A stretch of 64,000 nucleotides of DNA from an uncultured Bacteroidales bacterium. GTDB lineage: Bacteria; Bacteroidota; Bacteroidia; Bacteroidales; Paludibacteraceae. Below are positions 9,829 through 18,301 of this stretch, piece by piece (the first letter of the stretch is position 1; each line of letters opens with the position of its first letter). A program made the position numbers and the translations under genes. The notes under the pieces were generated by a model. That model was not told the origin of the DNA. It did not search any database and was given only the letters and a program-made list of their open reading frames with translations. The DNA is taken from positions 19,820-83,819 of the forward strand of contig CAMNCW010000036.1 in NCBI GenBank assembly GCA_946534715.1. The letters are read 5' to 3'.

Positions 9829-10771
9829 CTTTCTCAAAATTGATACGTTCGCTTACTATATATGACGGACGACCTTTCGATTGCTCGTAAATCTTTCCGA
9901 TATAGACACCAACCAATCCCATCAAAGCGATCTGCATACCAAACACAAACCAGATAGAAACGAACAGCGTCAACCATCCGTCTACCGTAATACCGGTACA
10001 TAGATAATGAATTGCCAATATCAAAGCAGCAAGTATTGACAAAGCAGAAATCCATACACCTACCTTCATCATCAGTCGCAAAGGTTTGTCTGAAAAAGCG
10101 ATAATTGTCTCTACTGCCAAATTGATACGCTTGCGCAAGGTGTATGACGATGACAATCCATCCGTACGTTCTGCATGCGGAATGGGTTCTACGTACTGAC
10201 GGAATCCTACCCACTTATTCATCAGCGGATAATATCTCCTGTAGTCTCCCATCGTTTTCATTGCATCCACTACTTTGTGGTTGTACAGAATGAAATTAGC
10301 TATCGACTCATCCATCTCAACTTCCGTTAGGTATTTCATCACTTTGTTGAAGGCATGCGACCCCAAACGTTTTATAGCCCCGTCCTGTCGCTGTTGACGA
10401 CTGGCCAATACGATGTCATAACCTTCTTGAGCCCGGTTGTACATTGTCTGAATGAAAGCCGGTGTGTCTTGCAAATCACAATCCAGGGTCACGATCCACT
10501 CCCCTTGAGCCGCATCCAATCCTGCATTCAGCGCATACTGCTGACCAAAATTCTTACTAAGGAACACGCCCTTTACATGCGCGTCTTTTGCACATATCTC
10601 GCGGATGATCTGCCTACTATTATCCGGTCCATGGTCCTCCACAAGAATGATCTCGTACTCCTTCGATATCGGTTCCACAGCTTCTTCAATCTGCTTCACT
10701 AACTCATGTAAGGTCTTCTCAGCTCTATATACCGGAGAGATGACAGATATATGTATGTTTTTTTTCATCAT
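9821..10771 (-). CDS. GtrB-like polyprenyl-phosphate glycosyltransferase (GT2, DPM family)
   Basis: A 316-residue GT2 enzyme. The N-terminal GT-A domain has SVISPVYRAEKTLHELV, ILVEDHGPDNS and the metal site LDCDLQDTP. Two C-terminal TM helices (about residues 228-250 and 265-288) are followed by the family tail VGVYIGKIYEQSKGRPSYIV. Such proteins load a sugar from an NDP donor onto undecaprenyl phosphate (GtrB, ArnC, dolichyl-P-mannose synthase). With the GtrA-like and GT-C-like genes downstream it forms a Gtr trio. The start codons at 10771 and 10768 (MM) are both possible. It overlaps the MerR-like stop by 4 nt. Confidence 0.87.
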   Translation of the reverse strand: MMKKNIHISVISPVYRAEKTLHELVKQIEEAVEPISKEYEIILVEDHGPDNSRQIIREICAKDAHVKGVFLSKNFGQQYALNAGLDAAQGEWIVTLDCDLQDTPAFIQTMYNRAQEGYDIVLASRQQRQDGAIKRLGSHAFNKVMKYLTEVEMDESIANFILYNHKVVDAMKTMGDYRRYYPLMNKWVGFRQYVEPIPHAERTDGLSSSYTLRKRINLAVETIIAFSDKPLRLMMKVGVWISALSILAALILAIHYLCTGITVDGWLTLFVSIWFVFGMQIALMGLVGVYIGKIYEQSKGRPSYIVSERINFEKDE

Positions 10772-11097
10772 TTAATCATTTTTCTTATTTCACATAACTC
10801 CTCTTTGACGCGGAGGAGGATCTCAAGGGCGGACTGTCGTTCGTCGGAGCGTCTGGTATTTGAGGCTAACTCTTTGCGAATGGCTTCTATGCGCGTGATC
10901 TTCAGTTCGTCGCGGATATATTTGATACGTTTGATAAGTTCGTGATTCTCAGGCGTATAATACCGGTTTCCATGGCCGTCCTTACGCGGCACAAGATCAT
11001 TGAACTGCTTCTCCCAATAACGCAGCGTGGTGGCAGGTACGCCTGTCATCTCCTCCGTCTCGCGTAGCGAGTAATATTGTTTCTCTATCTCTTTCAA
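10768..11097 (-). CDS. MerR family transcriptional regulator
   Basis: A 109-residue MerR-like protein. The N-terminal winged HTH is recognisable in YYSLRETEEMTGVPATTLRY and the RYYTPENHELIKRI wing region. A short helical C-terminus contains no effector domain. The only upstream start in frame is TTG at 11097, because a stop codon lies two codons before it; an internal ATG would delete half the HTH. It is 40 nt downstream of the MltD gene and overlaps the GtrB-like start, so it may be co-transcribed with both. Related small MerR proteins are common single-copy genes in Bacteroidales, so it need not regulate the sugar cassette. Confidence 0.85.
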   Translation of the reverse strand: MKEIEKQYYSLRETEEMTGVPATTLRYWEKQFNDLVPRKDGHGNRYYTPENHELIKRIKYIRDELKITRIEAIRKELASNTRRSDERQSALEILLRVKEELCEIRKMIK

Positions 11098-11137
11098 GGG
11101 TCAGTTATTGGTGTTTCTCGGACCTGATGATTGTCTG

Positions 11138-12442
11138 TTATTTGCAGATTTTCAGCTTCTTACCATCGCGGATATTGTCGCTGGTCAATCCATTCCATTG
11201 TTTGAGTTGTTTGACGGTGCAATGGAATTTCTTAGCAATGCCGCCGAGTGTGTCGCCTTTTTTGATGGTATAATAGGTCACTCCGTTCACACGATACGCG
11301 CCGGTGATGGATGTCACCTTCGCCAAATCAATCTCCGCGCGACGGTTATTGATCAAACTATCTGCCTTGTATGCCAGAATGTTGTTTTCCTGCTCAATGA
11401 ACGCACCTACTTTCTCAGAGGGCAGGCAAAGCGCATATGGTGTTCCTCCGGGCAGAATATCCCGCGAATACTGCGGGTTCAGCCGACGCAGTTCATCCAT
11501 CGGAATATCCAGATTCTTGCTTACCTGTTGCAAGTGTAGCCGTTGGGTCGTTAAAATAGTGTCCGTCAACATGGTCTTCTCAATCGGCGCCTTGCAAATA
11601 CCGTGTTCTTCGCCATAGGTCATGGCGTAGTTGGCGGCAATGAAGATAGGCACGTAGTTGCGGGTCTCTTTTGGCAGATACGGATAGATAGACCAGAAAT
11701 CACGTTTTCCTCCTGCGCGGCGGATGGCTTTGTTGACGTTTCCGCTTCCGCAGTTATAGGCGGCGATGACCAGATTCCAATCGAAATAGATATTGTACAT
11801 GCTGGACAGGAAGCGGCAGGCAGCGTCGGTCGATTTGACAGGATCCATACGCTCGTCCACTAAGGAATTCACTTCCAAACCGAACAACTTACCCGTTCCC
11901 GGCATGAACTGCCAAAGTCCTGCAGCGCCCGCATGCGAACGCGCAATGGGGTTCAAAGCCGACTCGATGATAGGCAAGTATTTGAGTTCGTAGGGCAGGT
12001 TATATCGTCCCAAAGCCTCTTCAAATATCGGGAAATAATACTCGCTCATGCGCATCATGCGCGCCACTTGTTTGGGGCTGCGTTTGACATACCTTAATAT
12101 AAACGCGCGCACGCGTTCGTTGTACGGCAGTTCAATGACGCATGGCAATGCCTGCAAGCGCGCCTTATAAACCGAGTCGGGCAGACTCGCGGTGTCTAAT
12201 GAAGCTACGCAACCTGTGGTGTCGAGCCATTGGAGACTCCAATCCAGCGTCCGGTATTCGATGTCCGTCAGATCCTGCTCTTTCCACTGTGCGTAGTAGG
12301 GTAGAATAGGGATGACGGTGTCTTCGGCGATTTCAATGCTGTCTTGGATGACGAGACTGTCAATACCCAGACTGTCTGCCTCTTGCGCGCATACACATAC
12401 CGTGGCGCAGAGACCTAATAATATTCCAAAAATCTTTCTCAA
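11138..12442 (-). CDS. mltD: Membrane-bound lytic murein transglycosylase D-like, LysM
   Basis: A 434-residue secreted peptidoglycan lytic transglycosylase. A signal peptide (residues 1-19, ending VCVCAQ) is followed by an SLT domain (about 140-290) with the catalytic Glu in LPIIESALNP and the family blocks AGLWQFMPGTGKLFGL and VIAAYNCGSGNVNKAI. One LysM domain is at the C-terminus (about 390-434, YTIKKGDTLGGIAKKF). The start is TTG at 12442, sharing TTGA with the upstream stop. The gene order ParA-ParB-DUF5683-MltD is conserved in Bacteroidales. Confidence 0.92.
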   Translation of the reverse strand: MRKIFGILLGLCATVCVCAQEADSLGIDSLVIQDSIEIAEDTVIPILPYYAQWKEQDLTDIEYRTLDWSLQWLDTTGCVASLDTASLPDSVYKARLQALPCVIELPYNERVRAFILRYVKRSPKQVARMMRMSEYYFPIFEEALGRYNLPYELKYLPIIESALNPIARSHAGAAGLWQFMPGTGKLFGLEVNSLVDERMDPVKSTDAACRFLSSMYNIYFDWNLVIAAYNCGSGNVNKAIRRAGGKRDFWSIYPYLPKETRNYVPIFIAANYAMTYGEEHGICKAPIEKTMLTDTILTTQRLHLQQVSKNLDIPMDELRRLNPQYSRDILPGGTPYALCLPSEKVGAFIEQENNILAYKADSLINNRRAEIDLAKVTSITGAYRVNGVTYYTIKKGDTLGGIAKKFHCTVKQLKQWNGLTSDNIRDGKKLKICK

Positions 12443-13083
12443 AACTGTATAGCTAATTTTAATTCAGCACTCTTTTGTTGCTGTAAATCATAATAAATCT
12501 GCGGTTCTATATTCAGCGTCAGGTCAGGTGAGATGTCATAGTCAAATAACTGCGCATCCACGTACGCATCTATCAGACTCAGCGCATACACAATGACGGT
12601 CGCTAAAATGGAATAGTCCCGGTATCGGCGATAGATGTTCTGTTGGTTTTTGAGGGTGTTCATCCATGTGCTCTCTCCGCCAACGCGGGCTAATGTGTAT
12701 CCGTCCGGCAGCACCGCGATATACGTCTTGTCGGCATCTTCCGTCACCGTTCCGGCTTGTACATCTTTGTATAAGTCCAGATAGGCGGTTTTGTAGCCAG
12801 AATAGCGGTTTTGCATCTGACTGATGGCATAGCCGCATCCCATGAAAGCGCCATAGACGATCGGCAGTTTCCAATAGGAGCGGTTGTAGATCTGTCCTGC
12901 TCCGGGGATGATCACACCGAGCCACACCGCTTTGCGGGCGTCTGGCAGTTTGGTCATGTCGATATAGTACTTATAATCCGCGTCGGAGGTGCTTGTTGTG
13001 TCCGGGGTGTAATAGACCTGTCCGCTCTGCGCAGATGCAGAACCGACCCAGAAAAGCAGTACTATAATCCACCATTTTCTCAA
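12439..13083 (-). CDS. DUF5683 domain protein
   Basis: A 214-residue envelope protein with an N-terminal signal peptide (WWIIVLLFWVGSASA) and the core DARKAVWLGVIIPGAGQIYN, which marks DUF5683. At least two hydrophobic helices follow (about residues 70-90 and 165-180). Function is unknown. It is commonly found between parB and a lytic transglycosylase in Bacteroidales, as here. Its start is a TTG overlapping the parB stop as TTGA. Confidence 0.82.
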   Translation of the reverse strand: MRKWWIIVLLFWVGSASAQSGQVYYTPDTTSTSDADYKYYIDMTKLPDARKAVWLGVIIPGAGQIYNRSYWKLPIVYGAFMGCGYAISQMQNRYSGYKTAYLDLYKDVQAGTVTEDADKTYIAVLPDGYTLARVGGESTWMNTLKNQQNIYRRYRDYSILATVIVYALSLIDAYVDAQLFDYDISPDLTLNIEPQIYYDLQQQKSAELKLAIQF

Positions 13084-13913
13084 CCTAACTTGCTGATTAT
13101 CTGTTGTAATTCTTCTTCGTTGGCAAACGCGATCACCACTTTGCCTTCCTGTATCTTCACTTTCAGTCCGGTACGCTGGCTAAGCTCGTTTTGCAATGCC
13201 TCGTATGGGTTTTCGCCTTTGTTTTTGGACTTTTTGCTCTCCACCTCTTTCTCTTCCTGCGCCAGCGCCTCTACTTTGCGGACGGAAAGTCCCTCTTTCA
13301 GAATTCGCTGATAGAGTGCCAATTGCCGTTCCGCCGAAGGGGTCGCCAAAATAGCACGGGCATGACCCATATCAATCTTTTTCTCTTTGATACCTACCTG
13401 TATCTCTGCCGGCAGTTTGAGCAAACGCAGATAGTTGGCTACCGTTGCGCGTTTCTTGCCCACACGTTCCGACATACGCTCTTGCGTCAGGTTATAGTCG
13501 TCCATCAGTCGCTGATAAGCCAAGGCGATCTCGATAGCATCCAAGTCTTCACGCTGGATGTTCTCAATGAGGGCCCATTCCATCACCTGCTCGTCTTTGG
13601 CGGTGCGGATATATGCAGGGATGCGATCCAGACCGGCTATCTTGCTGGCTCTGAAACGACGTTCACCGGCGATGATCATATAGGTGCCGTCACTGTTGTC
13701 ACGCAGCGTGATAGGGGAGATCACACCATGTTCGCGGATCGAGTCTGCCAACTCCTGCAACGCCTCTTCGTCGAACGTACGACGCGGCTGATCCGGGTTC
13801 GCTACGATCTGATCCAAAGCAATCTCCGAAATCGAACTGCCGCCGTTGGTATCTACATGCGAGGTGTCGATCAAGGCATCCAACCCTCGTCCAAGTCCTG
13901 TCATCTTTTTCAT
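13080..13913 (-). CDS. parB: Chromosome partitioning protein ParB
   Basis: A ParB/Spo0J protein (277 residues from the ATG at 13913) that binds parS, loads as a CTP-dependent clamp and works with ParA in chromosome segregation. The N-terminus has LGRGLDALID, typical of chromosomal ParB. The CTP-binding motif is in MIIAGERRFRASKI and the HTH region follows in LTQERMSERVGKKRATVANYL. The track start at 13922 is a TTG inside a heptad repeat, so the ATG is preferred. parA lies 17 nt upstream. No parS palindrome was recognised in the window. Confidence 0.95.
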   Translation of the reverse strand: MKKMTGLGRGLDALIDTSHVDTNGGSSISEIALDQIVANPDQPRRTFDEEALQELADSIREHGVISPITLRDNSDGTYMIIAGERRFRASKIAGLDRIPAYIRTAKDEQVMEWALIENIQREDLDAIEIALAYQRLMDDYNLTQERMSERVGKKRATVANYLRLLKLPAEIQVGIKEKKIDMGHARAILATPSAERQLALYQRILKEGLSVRKVEALAQEEKEVESKKSKNKGENPYEALQNELSQRTGLKVKIQEGKVVIAFANEEELQQIISKLG

Positions 13914-13932
13914 AATTGTCAATTATCAATTT
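13914..13932. repeat. Heptad repeat between parA and parB
   Basis: AATTGTCAATTATCAATTTA is built from CAATTNT heptamers and fills the parA-parB gap just before the parB ATG. Confidence 0.75.
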
Positions 13933-14695
13933 ATTTATTTCTCGCAATCAGTTCCTTCGCCAATGATTTGTAGTTCTTGGCACCCTTGGAAGAGGGGTCG
14001 TACTCGATCACGGACACGCCATGAGACGGAGCCTCGCTCAGACGCACGTTACGCGCAATCACCGTATTGAAGACCAGATCCCCGAAATGGCGTTTCACCT
14101 CTTCATAGACTTGGTTGCTGAGTCTCAGACGGTTGTCGAACATCGTCAGCAGGAAACCCTCAATCTTCAAATCGGGGTTCAGTTTGGATTTGATGATCTT
14201 GATCGTATTGAGCAATTTGGCAATGCCCTCCAACGCAAAGAACTCGCATTGCACCGGAATGATCACACTGTCGCTGGCGGTCAGGGCATTGACGGTGATC
14301 AGACCCAGAGACGGACTGCAGTCAATCAAGATATAGTCGTATTCGTCCTTCACCTGTGCTAAGATATTTTTGAGCAGCAACTCGCGGCGCTCTAAATTCA
14401 GCATCTCTATTTCCGCGCCAACCAGGTCAATATGGCTTGGTAGTACGTCTAAATTCTCCGTTTCGGTATGAATAATTGCTTTATGCGGGTCAATAGCATT
14501 GATGAGGCATTCGTAGATAGTGTTGTCCAACTCACGCAACTCTATTCCCAAACCCGACGAAGTGTTCGCCTGCGGGTCTGCGTCAATCAGTAACACATGT
14601 TTGCCTTCTTTGGCTAACGATGCGGCTAAGTTGATTGAGGTGGTCGTCTTGCCAACGCCTCCTTTTTGATTCGCTATGGAAATAACTTTACTCAT
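13931..14695 (-). CDS. parA: Chromosome partitioning ATPase ParA (Soj)
   Basis: A 254-residue ParA/Soj ATPase. The deviant Walker A motif is in IANQKGGVGKTTTSINLA at the N-terminus, with Walker A' LLIDADPQAN and Walker B YILIDCSPSLG. It lacks the N-terminal HTH of plasmid ParA, which fits a chromosomal copy. The ATG at 14695 overlaps the stop of the upstream GT9 gene by 4 nt. Confidence 0.95.
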   Translation of the reverse strand: MSKVISIANQKGGVGKTTTSINLAASLAKEGKHVLLIDADPQANTSSGLGIELRELDNTIYECLINAIDPHKAIIHTETENLDVLPSHIDLVGAEIEMLNLERRELLLKNILAQVKDEYDYILIDCSPSLGLITVNALTASDSVIIPVQCEFFALEGIAKLLNTIKIIKSKLNPDLKIEGFLLTMFDNRLRLSNQVYEEVKRHFGDLVFNTVIARNVRLSEAPSHGVSVIEYDPSSKGAKNYKSLAKELIARNK

Positions 14696-15684
14696 ATATG
14701 TTGTATTATTGTTTCTGCTTCTATTTCTTTGCAGGCAAAATTAGCGTACCTGCAATGATTTGTTCCGTGGCATGTGCAGGGTCTGCAACGCAAGTCGTGC
14801 CGCTGGATGATGTCATTCGGGTTCTGTTTCCATCCGCCGAAACCGATGATAGGGTGAGTTGCACACCAAACGCTGATGGCTCGCAGTCCCACTAAACTGG
14901 ATAAGTGCTGGTTTGCGCTGTCCATACAGATCATCACGTCCAAATCCCGCATCAGCTCCAGCTCCTCTTCTAATTTCAGTTTGCCGGCTACGCTCTCCGT
15001 TCTCGGAAAGACGCTGGCCCATTGGCGTAACATCTCGCACTCCACGGAGCCGGCTCCGAATAGAAAGACACGGGTATGCTTGTCCGCTGTGAGCATCGCG
15101 ATGATGTCTTTCGTCACGCGGTAAGGTAGCATGTTCGATTTCGATTTGGCGAACGGCGCCAAGCCGATCCATCGTCCCTCTTTCTCGCCGAACATAGTGC
15201 GTACGTGTTTGGCGGCTTTCTTGTTCACCGGCAACGCTGTGAACGATTCGTCGGTCTCTAACCCCGCGCGGCGGAACGCATCTTCGTAGCGCTCGAACTC
15301 AGTGGGCATTGAACGCCTCATACCGATACCGAAGAGGGTGATCAGATGTTTGCGAAAACGTCCGTAATGAACGCGTGTCACTTTTTTGCCGCTCAGCCAT
15401 AGTAAGGCATCCAATGCCCTCGTGCGGTTTATGTCTTGCAGGTCAATCACTGCATCCACTTCGCTGCGCAACTCTTTCCATAAATCCCAAACGCCGTTCC
15501 AATCCAGCCTATTGTCCACTTCGTGAAAACGCACATTGGGCATCGGGGCGAACATGGCGCTCAGCTCTTTTTTGGCGGCGATGACGAATTGATCATTCGG
15601 GTAGCGCTTGCTCAGTGATGCTACAACAGGAACCGTCATGGCTACATTTCCTAAAGTGGCAAAACGAATGATCAGATAAGTCAT
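14692..15684 (-). CDS. Glycosyltransferase family 9 (heptosyltransferase-like)
   Basis: A 330-residue GT9 enzyme resembling ADP-heptose:LPS heptosyltransferases, which act at the inner face of the cytoplasmic membrane on the LPS core. Motifs: the opening YLIIRFATLGNVAMTVPVV, AVIDLQDINRTRALD, and the C-terminal donor site CMDSANQHLSSLVGLRAISVW. A Cys/His cluster near the C-terminus (CRPCTCHGTNHC) is common in Bacteroidota members and could bind metal. The gene is 21 nt after the DUF4861 gene and overlaps parA. Confidence 0.88.
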   Translation of the reverse strand: MTYLIIRFATLGNVAMTVPVVASLSKRYPNDQFVIAAKKELSAMFAPMPNVRFHEVDNRLDWNGVWDLWKELRSEVDAVIDLQDINRTRALDALLWLSGKKVTRVHYGRFRKHLITLFGIGMRRSMPTEFERYEDAFRRAGLETDESFTALPVNKKAAKHVRTMFGEKEGRWIGLAPFAKSKSNMLPYRVTKDIIAMLTADKHTRVFLFGAGSVECEMLRQWASVFPRTESVAGKLKLEEELELMRDLDVMICMDSANQHLSSLVGLRAISVWCATHPIIGFGGWKQNPNDIIQRHDLRCRPCTCHGTNHCRYANFACKEIEAETIIQHI

Positions 15685-15687
15685 GGT

Positions 15688-15715
15688 GATTGGCGATTGG
15701 ACGATTTACAATTGG
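15688..15715. repeat. Degenerate heptad tract at the DUF4861/GT9 junction
   Basis: GATTGGC-GATTGGA-CGATTTA-CAATTGG, a drifting 7-nt period spanning the DUF4861 stop region and the 21-nt gap before the GT9 start. Confidence 0.6.
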
Positions 15716-16614
15716 ATAGCATCAAACCAATCCTGGTCTGTGGCAAACTTTTGCTCCCCGTTGTTCCATTCGCTCCAGCATGCGCCGAAGAAATAGGTTA
15801 GGGTATCACCGATGTTGTATGGCCGCACGGCATACAGAATACCGTCTTGGATATTCGTGGAGGCGCCGTTCGGAATGACTACGGCGATGTAGTTCCTGCC
15901 TTGCGAGGTGGAGCCGTTATAGTCGTAGTTCATCTTGGCGGCGGTCTTGTCGCTCAGTGCATCTTCCGCGTAAGCGGCAATACCGCAGTGGTCGCAGGTA
16001 TAGACATTTTCCACGCTGTCATGGATGCAGATACCTCCGCCGAGCCACAGGGTACCTTCGTATGCGTATTCGCCGCTCAACACTACGTCCGCGCGGTTCA
16101 GCATCTTACCTGCTTCGGCGGTGATGGTGATGCTCTCTTGCAGTACATGACCGTTGATCTCAAAACTGTCATACTCTAATTTGAACACGATCTTCTCCGG
16201 TGTCTGCTCCAAGATTTGCCAGCGGTCATAAGCGCCGCCTACATAGATTTTGTCGGACGGATCGTCATCTATCATCGCCACTAATCCGCCGGCTCCGCAG
16301 GTGTGCCCCACTTTATAGCAATCCAACCCCTTGCCGTAATTGATGTGATAAGGCAGACCCAGCACATGTTCGCGGTAGTAGAAACTATCTACCACTAATT
16401 CCGGGCTTGCTTTGAGCCACAGATCCACACCGTTGCTGGGGTTTTCAGGACGAAGCGCAGGACCGTACATGCGGAATGCCGCATATTCGTTTTCCCACGC
16501 AAAGTCATCCTTTCGCTCCGGTACATAACGCCCGTACACTTTGGGCTGCACTGCCTCTTTGTGGCAGGCTGTCAGACAAAACAGCACTCCTATAAATAAT
16601 ACTATCCTGCGCAT
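15706..16614 (-). CDS. DUF4861 family lipoprotein
   Basis: A lipoprotein with a signal peptide and lipobox (VLFCLTAC), followed by a beta-rich domain starting near DFAWENEYAAFRMYGPAL, which marks DUF4861. The ATG at 16614 is preferred; the track start at 16629 is a TTG in a heptad repeat. DUF4861 proteins often sit in pectin or uronate utilisation loci. Here it directly follows kduI. Function is unproven. It could be a carbohydrate-active enzyme or a binding protein facing the periplasm. Confidence 0.75.
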   Translation of the reverse strand: MRRIVLFIGVLFCLTACHKEAVQPKVYGRYVPERKDDFAWENEYAAFRMYGPALRPENPSNGVDLWLKASPELVVDSFYYREHVLGLPYHINYGKGLDCYKVGHTCGAGGLVAMIDDDPSDKIYVGGAYDRWQILEQTPEKIVFKLEYDSFEINGHVLQESITITAEAGKMLNRADVVLSGEYAYEGTLWLGGGICIHDSVENVYTCDHCGIAAYAEDALSDKTAAKMNYDYNGSTSQGRNYIAVVIPNGASTNIQDGILYAVRPYNIGDTLTYFFGACWSEWNNGEQKFATDQDWFDAIQL

Positions 16615-16619
16615 ACCGT

Positions 16620-16654
16620 CAATTATCAATTATCAATTGTCAATTATCAATTAC
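16620..16654. repeat. Heptad repeat between kduI and DUF4861 gene
   Basis: Five units CAATTAT, CAATTAT, CAATTGT, CAATTAT, CAATTAC. The tract ends in the kduI stop codon (TTA on the plus strand at 16651-16653). Confidence 0.9.
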
Positions 16655-17493
16655 TTCAAGTCCGTGATCTTGCTGAAATCTTGGTCTCCGTAATCAAGGT
16701 TTTCGCCGCCCATGCCCCATATAAAGGTGTAGTTGTGCGTAGCGGCGGCACTGTGGATCGACCATTCGGGACTCAGCACGGCTTGGTTGCCTTTCATCCA
16801 GATATGACGGGTCTCTTCTACCTCGCCCATGAAGTGGCAAACAGCCTGCTCTTCGGGTACTTCGAAATAGAAATACGCTTCCATACGGCGGCTGTGTACG
16901 TGAGCCGGCATGGTGTTCCATACGCTTCCGGTGTTCAGTTCCGTCATACCCATTTGCAGTTGGCAGGTCGGTAACACTTGGTTCACAAGCATCTTGTTGA
17001 TATCGCGTTCGTTGGACATCTCCAGACTGCCCATGTGAGCCACTACCGCATCGGCTTTCGTCACTTTCTTGTCCGGGTACGCGCAATGTGCGGTCGTGGA
17101 ATTGAAATAGAAGAGTGCAGGCTTGTCTGCATCCATACTCTCAAACTTCACCTCTCTGTCGCCGCGACCGAGGTAAAGCGCCTCTTTGTAATCCAACTCA
17201 TACACCTTGTCGCCGGCAATGACGCGACCTTTGCCGCCTACGTTGAAGATACCCATCTCACGGCGAGTCAGGAAAAATGGTGCCTTCAGCGGATCTATAG
17301 CCTCCAACAGCAATGTCTCGCCTACGGGCATGGCTCCGCCAACGATCATGCGGTCGTACATGGAATAAACCATGTTCACTTCGTTCTTTACAAACACGTT
17401 TTCAATCAGGAAATCCTTGCGGAGTCTTGTCGTGTCATAACTCTTCGCGTCAACAGGGTTGGACGCATACCGTACTTCATAATTTGTTTTCAT
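16651..17493 (-). CDS. kduI: 5-dehydro-4-deoxy-D-glucuronate isomerase
   Basis: KduI converts 5-dehydro-4-deoxy-D-glucuronate to 3-deoxy-D-glycero-2,5-hexodiulosonate in the breakdown of pectin and other polyuronates. The start MKTNYEVRYASNPVDAKSYDT is typical of the family, and the cupin metal ligands lie in PAHVHSRRMEAYFYFEV with a further His in WSIHSAA. The 280-residue length is normal. A promoter with TTTG/TACCTTTG boxes lies just upstream. The ATG at 17493 is used; the track start at 17505 is a TTG. No kduD is adjacent. Confidence 0.93.
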   Translation of the reverse strand: MKTNYEVRYASNPVDAKSYDTTRLRKDFLIENVFVKNEVNMVYSMYDRMIVGGAMPVGETLLLEAIDPLKAPFFLTRREMGIFNVGGKGRVIAGDKVYELDYKEALYLGRGDREVKFESMDADKPALFYFNSTTAHCAYPDKKVTKADAVVAHMGSLEMSNERDINKMLVNQVLPTCQLQMGMTELNTGSVWNTMPAHVHSRRMEAYFYFEVPEEQAVCHFMGEVEETRHIWMKGNQAVLSPEWSIHSAAATHNYTFIWGMGGENLDYGDQDFSKITDLK

Positions 17494-17505
17494 ATATTTT
17501 TGCAA

Positions 17506-17664
17506 TTATCTATTATCAAAAATTTGTGCAAAGGTACGAAAAAAAAATGACATATGCAAATTTATTTTAAATTTGACATGTTAAACTGAAAATCAACAGA
17601 TATTTTTGTATGAATCTGTGAGGTGTGTGGAAGATGCCCCGGGCGAATGTGGCGCGGGCGCGAA
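17506..17664. other. Intergenic region between beta-barrel gene and kduI
   Basis: 159 bp containing the kduI promoter and an imperfect hairpin CAGAT...ATCTG (17597-17618). No clear terminator for the upstream operon and no ORF. Confidence 0.6.
17529..17560 (-). promoter_or_regulatory. kduI promoter (Bacteroidota type)
   Basis: On the minus strand TTTGCATATG has its TTTG at 17560-17557 and TACCTTTG is at 17536-17529, with exactly 20 nt between. Predicted transcription start is near 17522, 29 nt before the kduI ATG. This spacing and TAnnTTTG match the known Bacteroidota sigma-A consensus. Confidence 0.75.
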
Positions 17665-18291
17665 TTATCGTATGGGAAGAAGCCATCCGAGATTGACGCT
17701 CAGGTCAAAGGGAGAGGCAAGGCTGTATTTGTCGATGAGCGTAGTGCCGTAAATGCCACCGAAGGAGTAGTTTGCACGGATCTCCAATTGGTATAAGCCG
17801 GCTTTCTTGGTCTGGATGTAAAATCCTGTTCCGCCGGCTAAACCCCAATCGAACCGGTGATCAACGGTCTTGGTCTCGTCCTTGACGCAATAACCGATTT
17901 GTGGCCCTAAGTTCAAGAACCATTTGCCGACCTCGCCACCGAAATTGAGGTGCATAAGGATCGGCAGTTCGATATAATGAAGGTTGTTATAAGTGTGTCC
18001 GGCGGTCTCGGTATAGGTAGCCCAGCCTCTGTGAAGGTAGTTCAGTTCCGTTTGGAAATGGCAGTATTTATGTCCGGCATAGCGGAAGACGAAACCTCCG
18101 TTTCCGCCTAACACAGCGGCATTGGTGATAGGCGTCATACCTTCCATAGATGGCCTGAAAAAGACCGTGGAAGCCGTTACGCCGCCATGGAAACCGACGT
18201 AGAACTCCGGTCTCTTCAACCGCGGTTGTGCGAACGCTGCCACACAGCATACCACCACGACCACACATCCTATGAATCGTTTAATTATCAA
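17665..18291 (-). CDS. Outer membrane beta-barrel protein (PorT-like family)
   Basis: A 208-residue small beta-barrel protein with a signal peptide (ending CCVAAFAQ) and alternating beta-strand patterns such as YVGFHGGVTAST, YIELPILMHLNFG and LNLGPQIGYCV, which fit the outer membrane beta-barrel domain seen in PorT. The only start available is TTG at 18291, in TTGA overlap with the preceding gene and inside a heptad tract. The role is not known. Confidence 0.72.
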   Translation of the reverse strand: MIIKRFIGCVVVVVCCVAAFAQPRLKRPEFYVGFHGGVTASTVFFRPSMEGMTPITNAAVLGGNGGFVFRYAGHKYCHFQTELNYLHRGWATYTETAGHTYNNLHYIELPILMHLNFGGEVGKWFLNLGPQIGYCVKDETKTVDHRFDWGLAGGTGFYIQTKKAGLYQLEIRANYSFGGIYGTTLIDKYSLASPFDLSVNLGWLLPIR

Positions 18292-18301
18292 TTCTCAATT
18301 A
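18282..18301. repeat. Heptad tract at LysM/beta-barrel gene junction
   Basis: TAATTAT-CAATTCT-CAATTA covers the last codons of the LysM gene (ending IEN) and supplies the TTG start of the beta-barrel gene through the TTGA overlap. Confidence 0.75.

Noticed and set aside
13080-14695. parS site near parAB
   Set aside because: I looked for the TGTTTCACGTGAAACA-type palindrome and found only isolated CACGTG cores in coding DNA (e.g. near 63700) without matching flanks.
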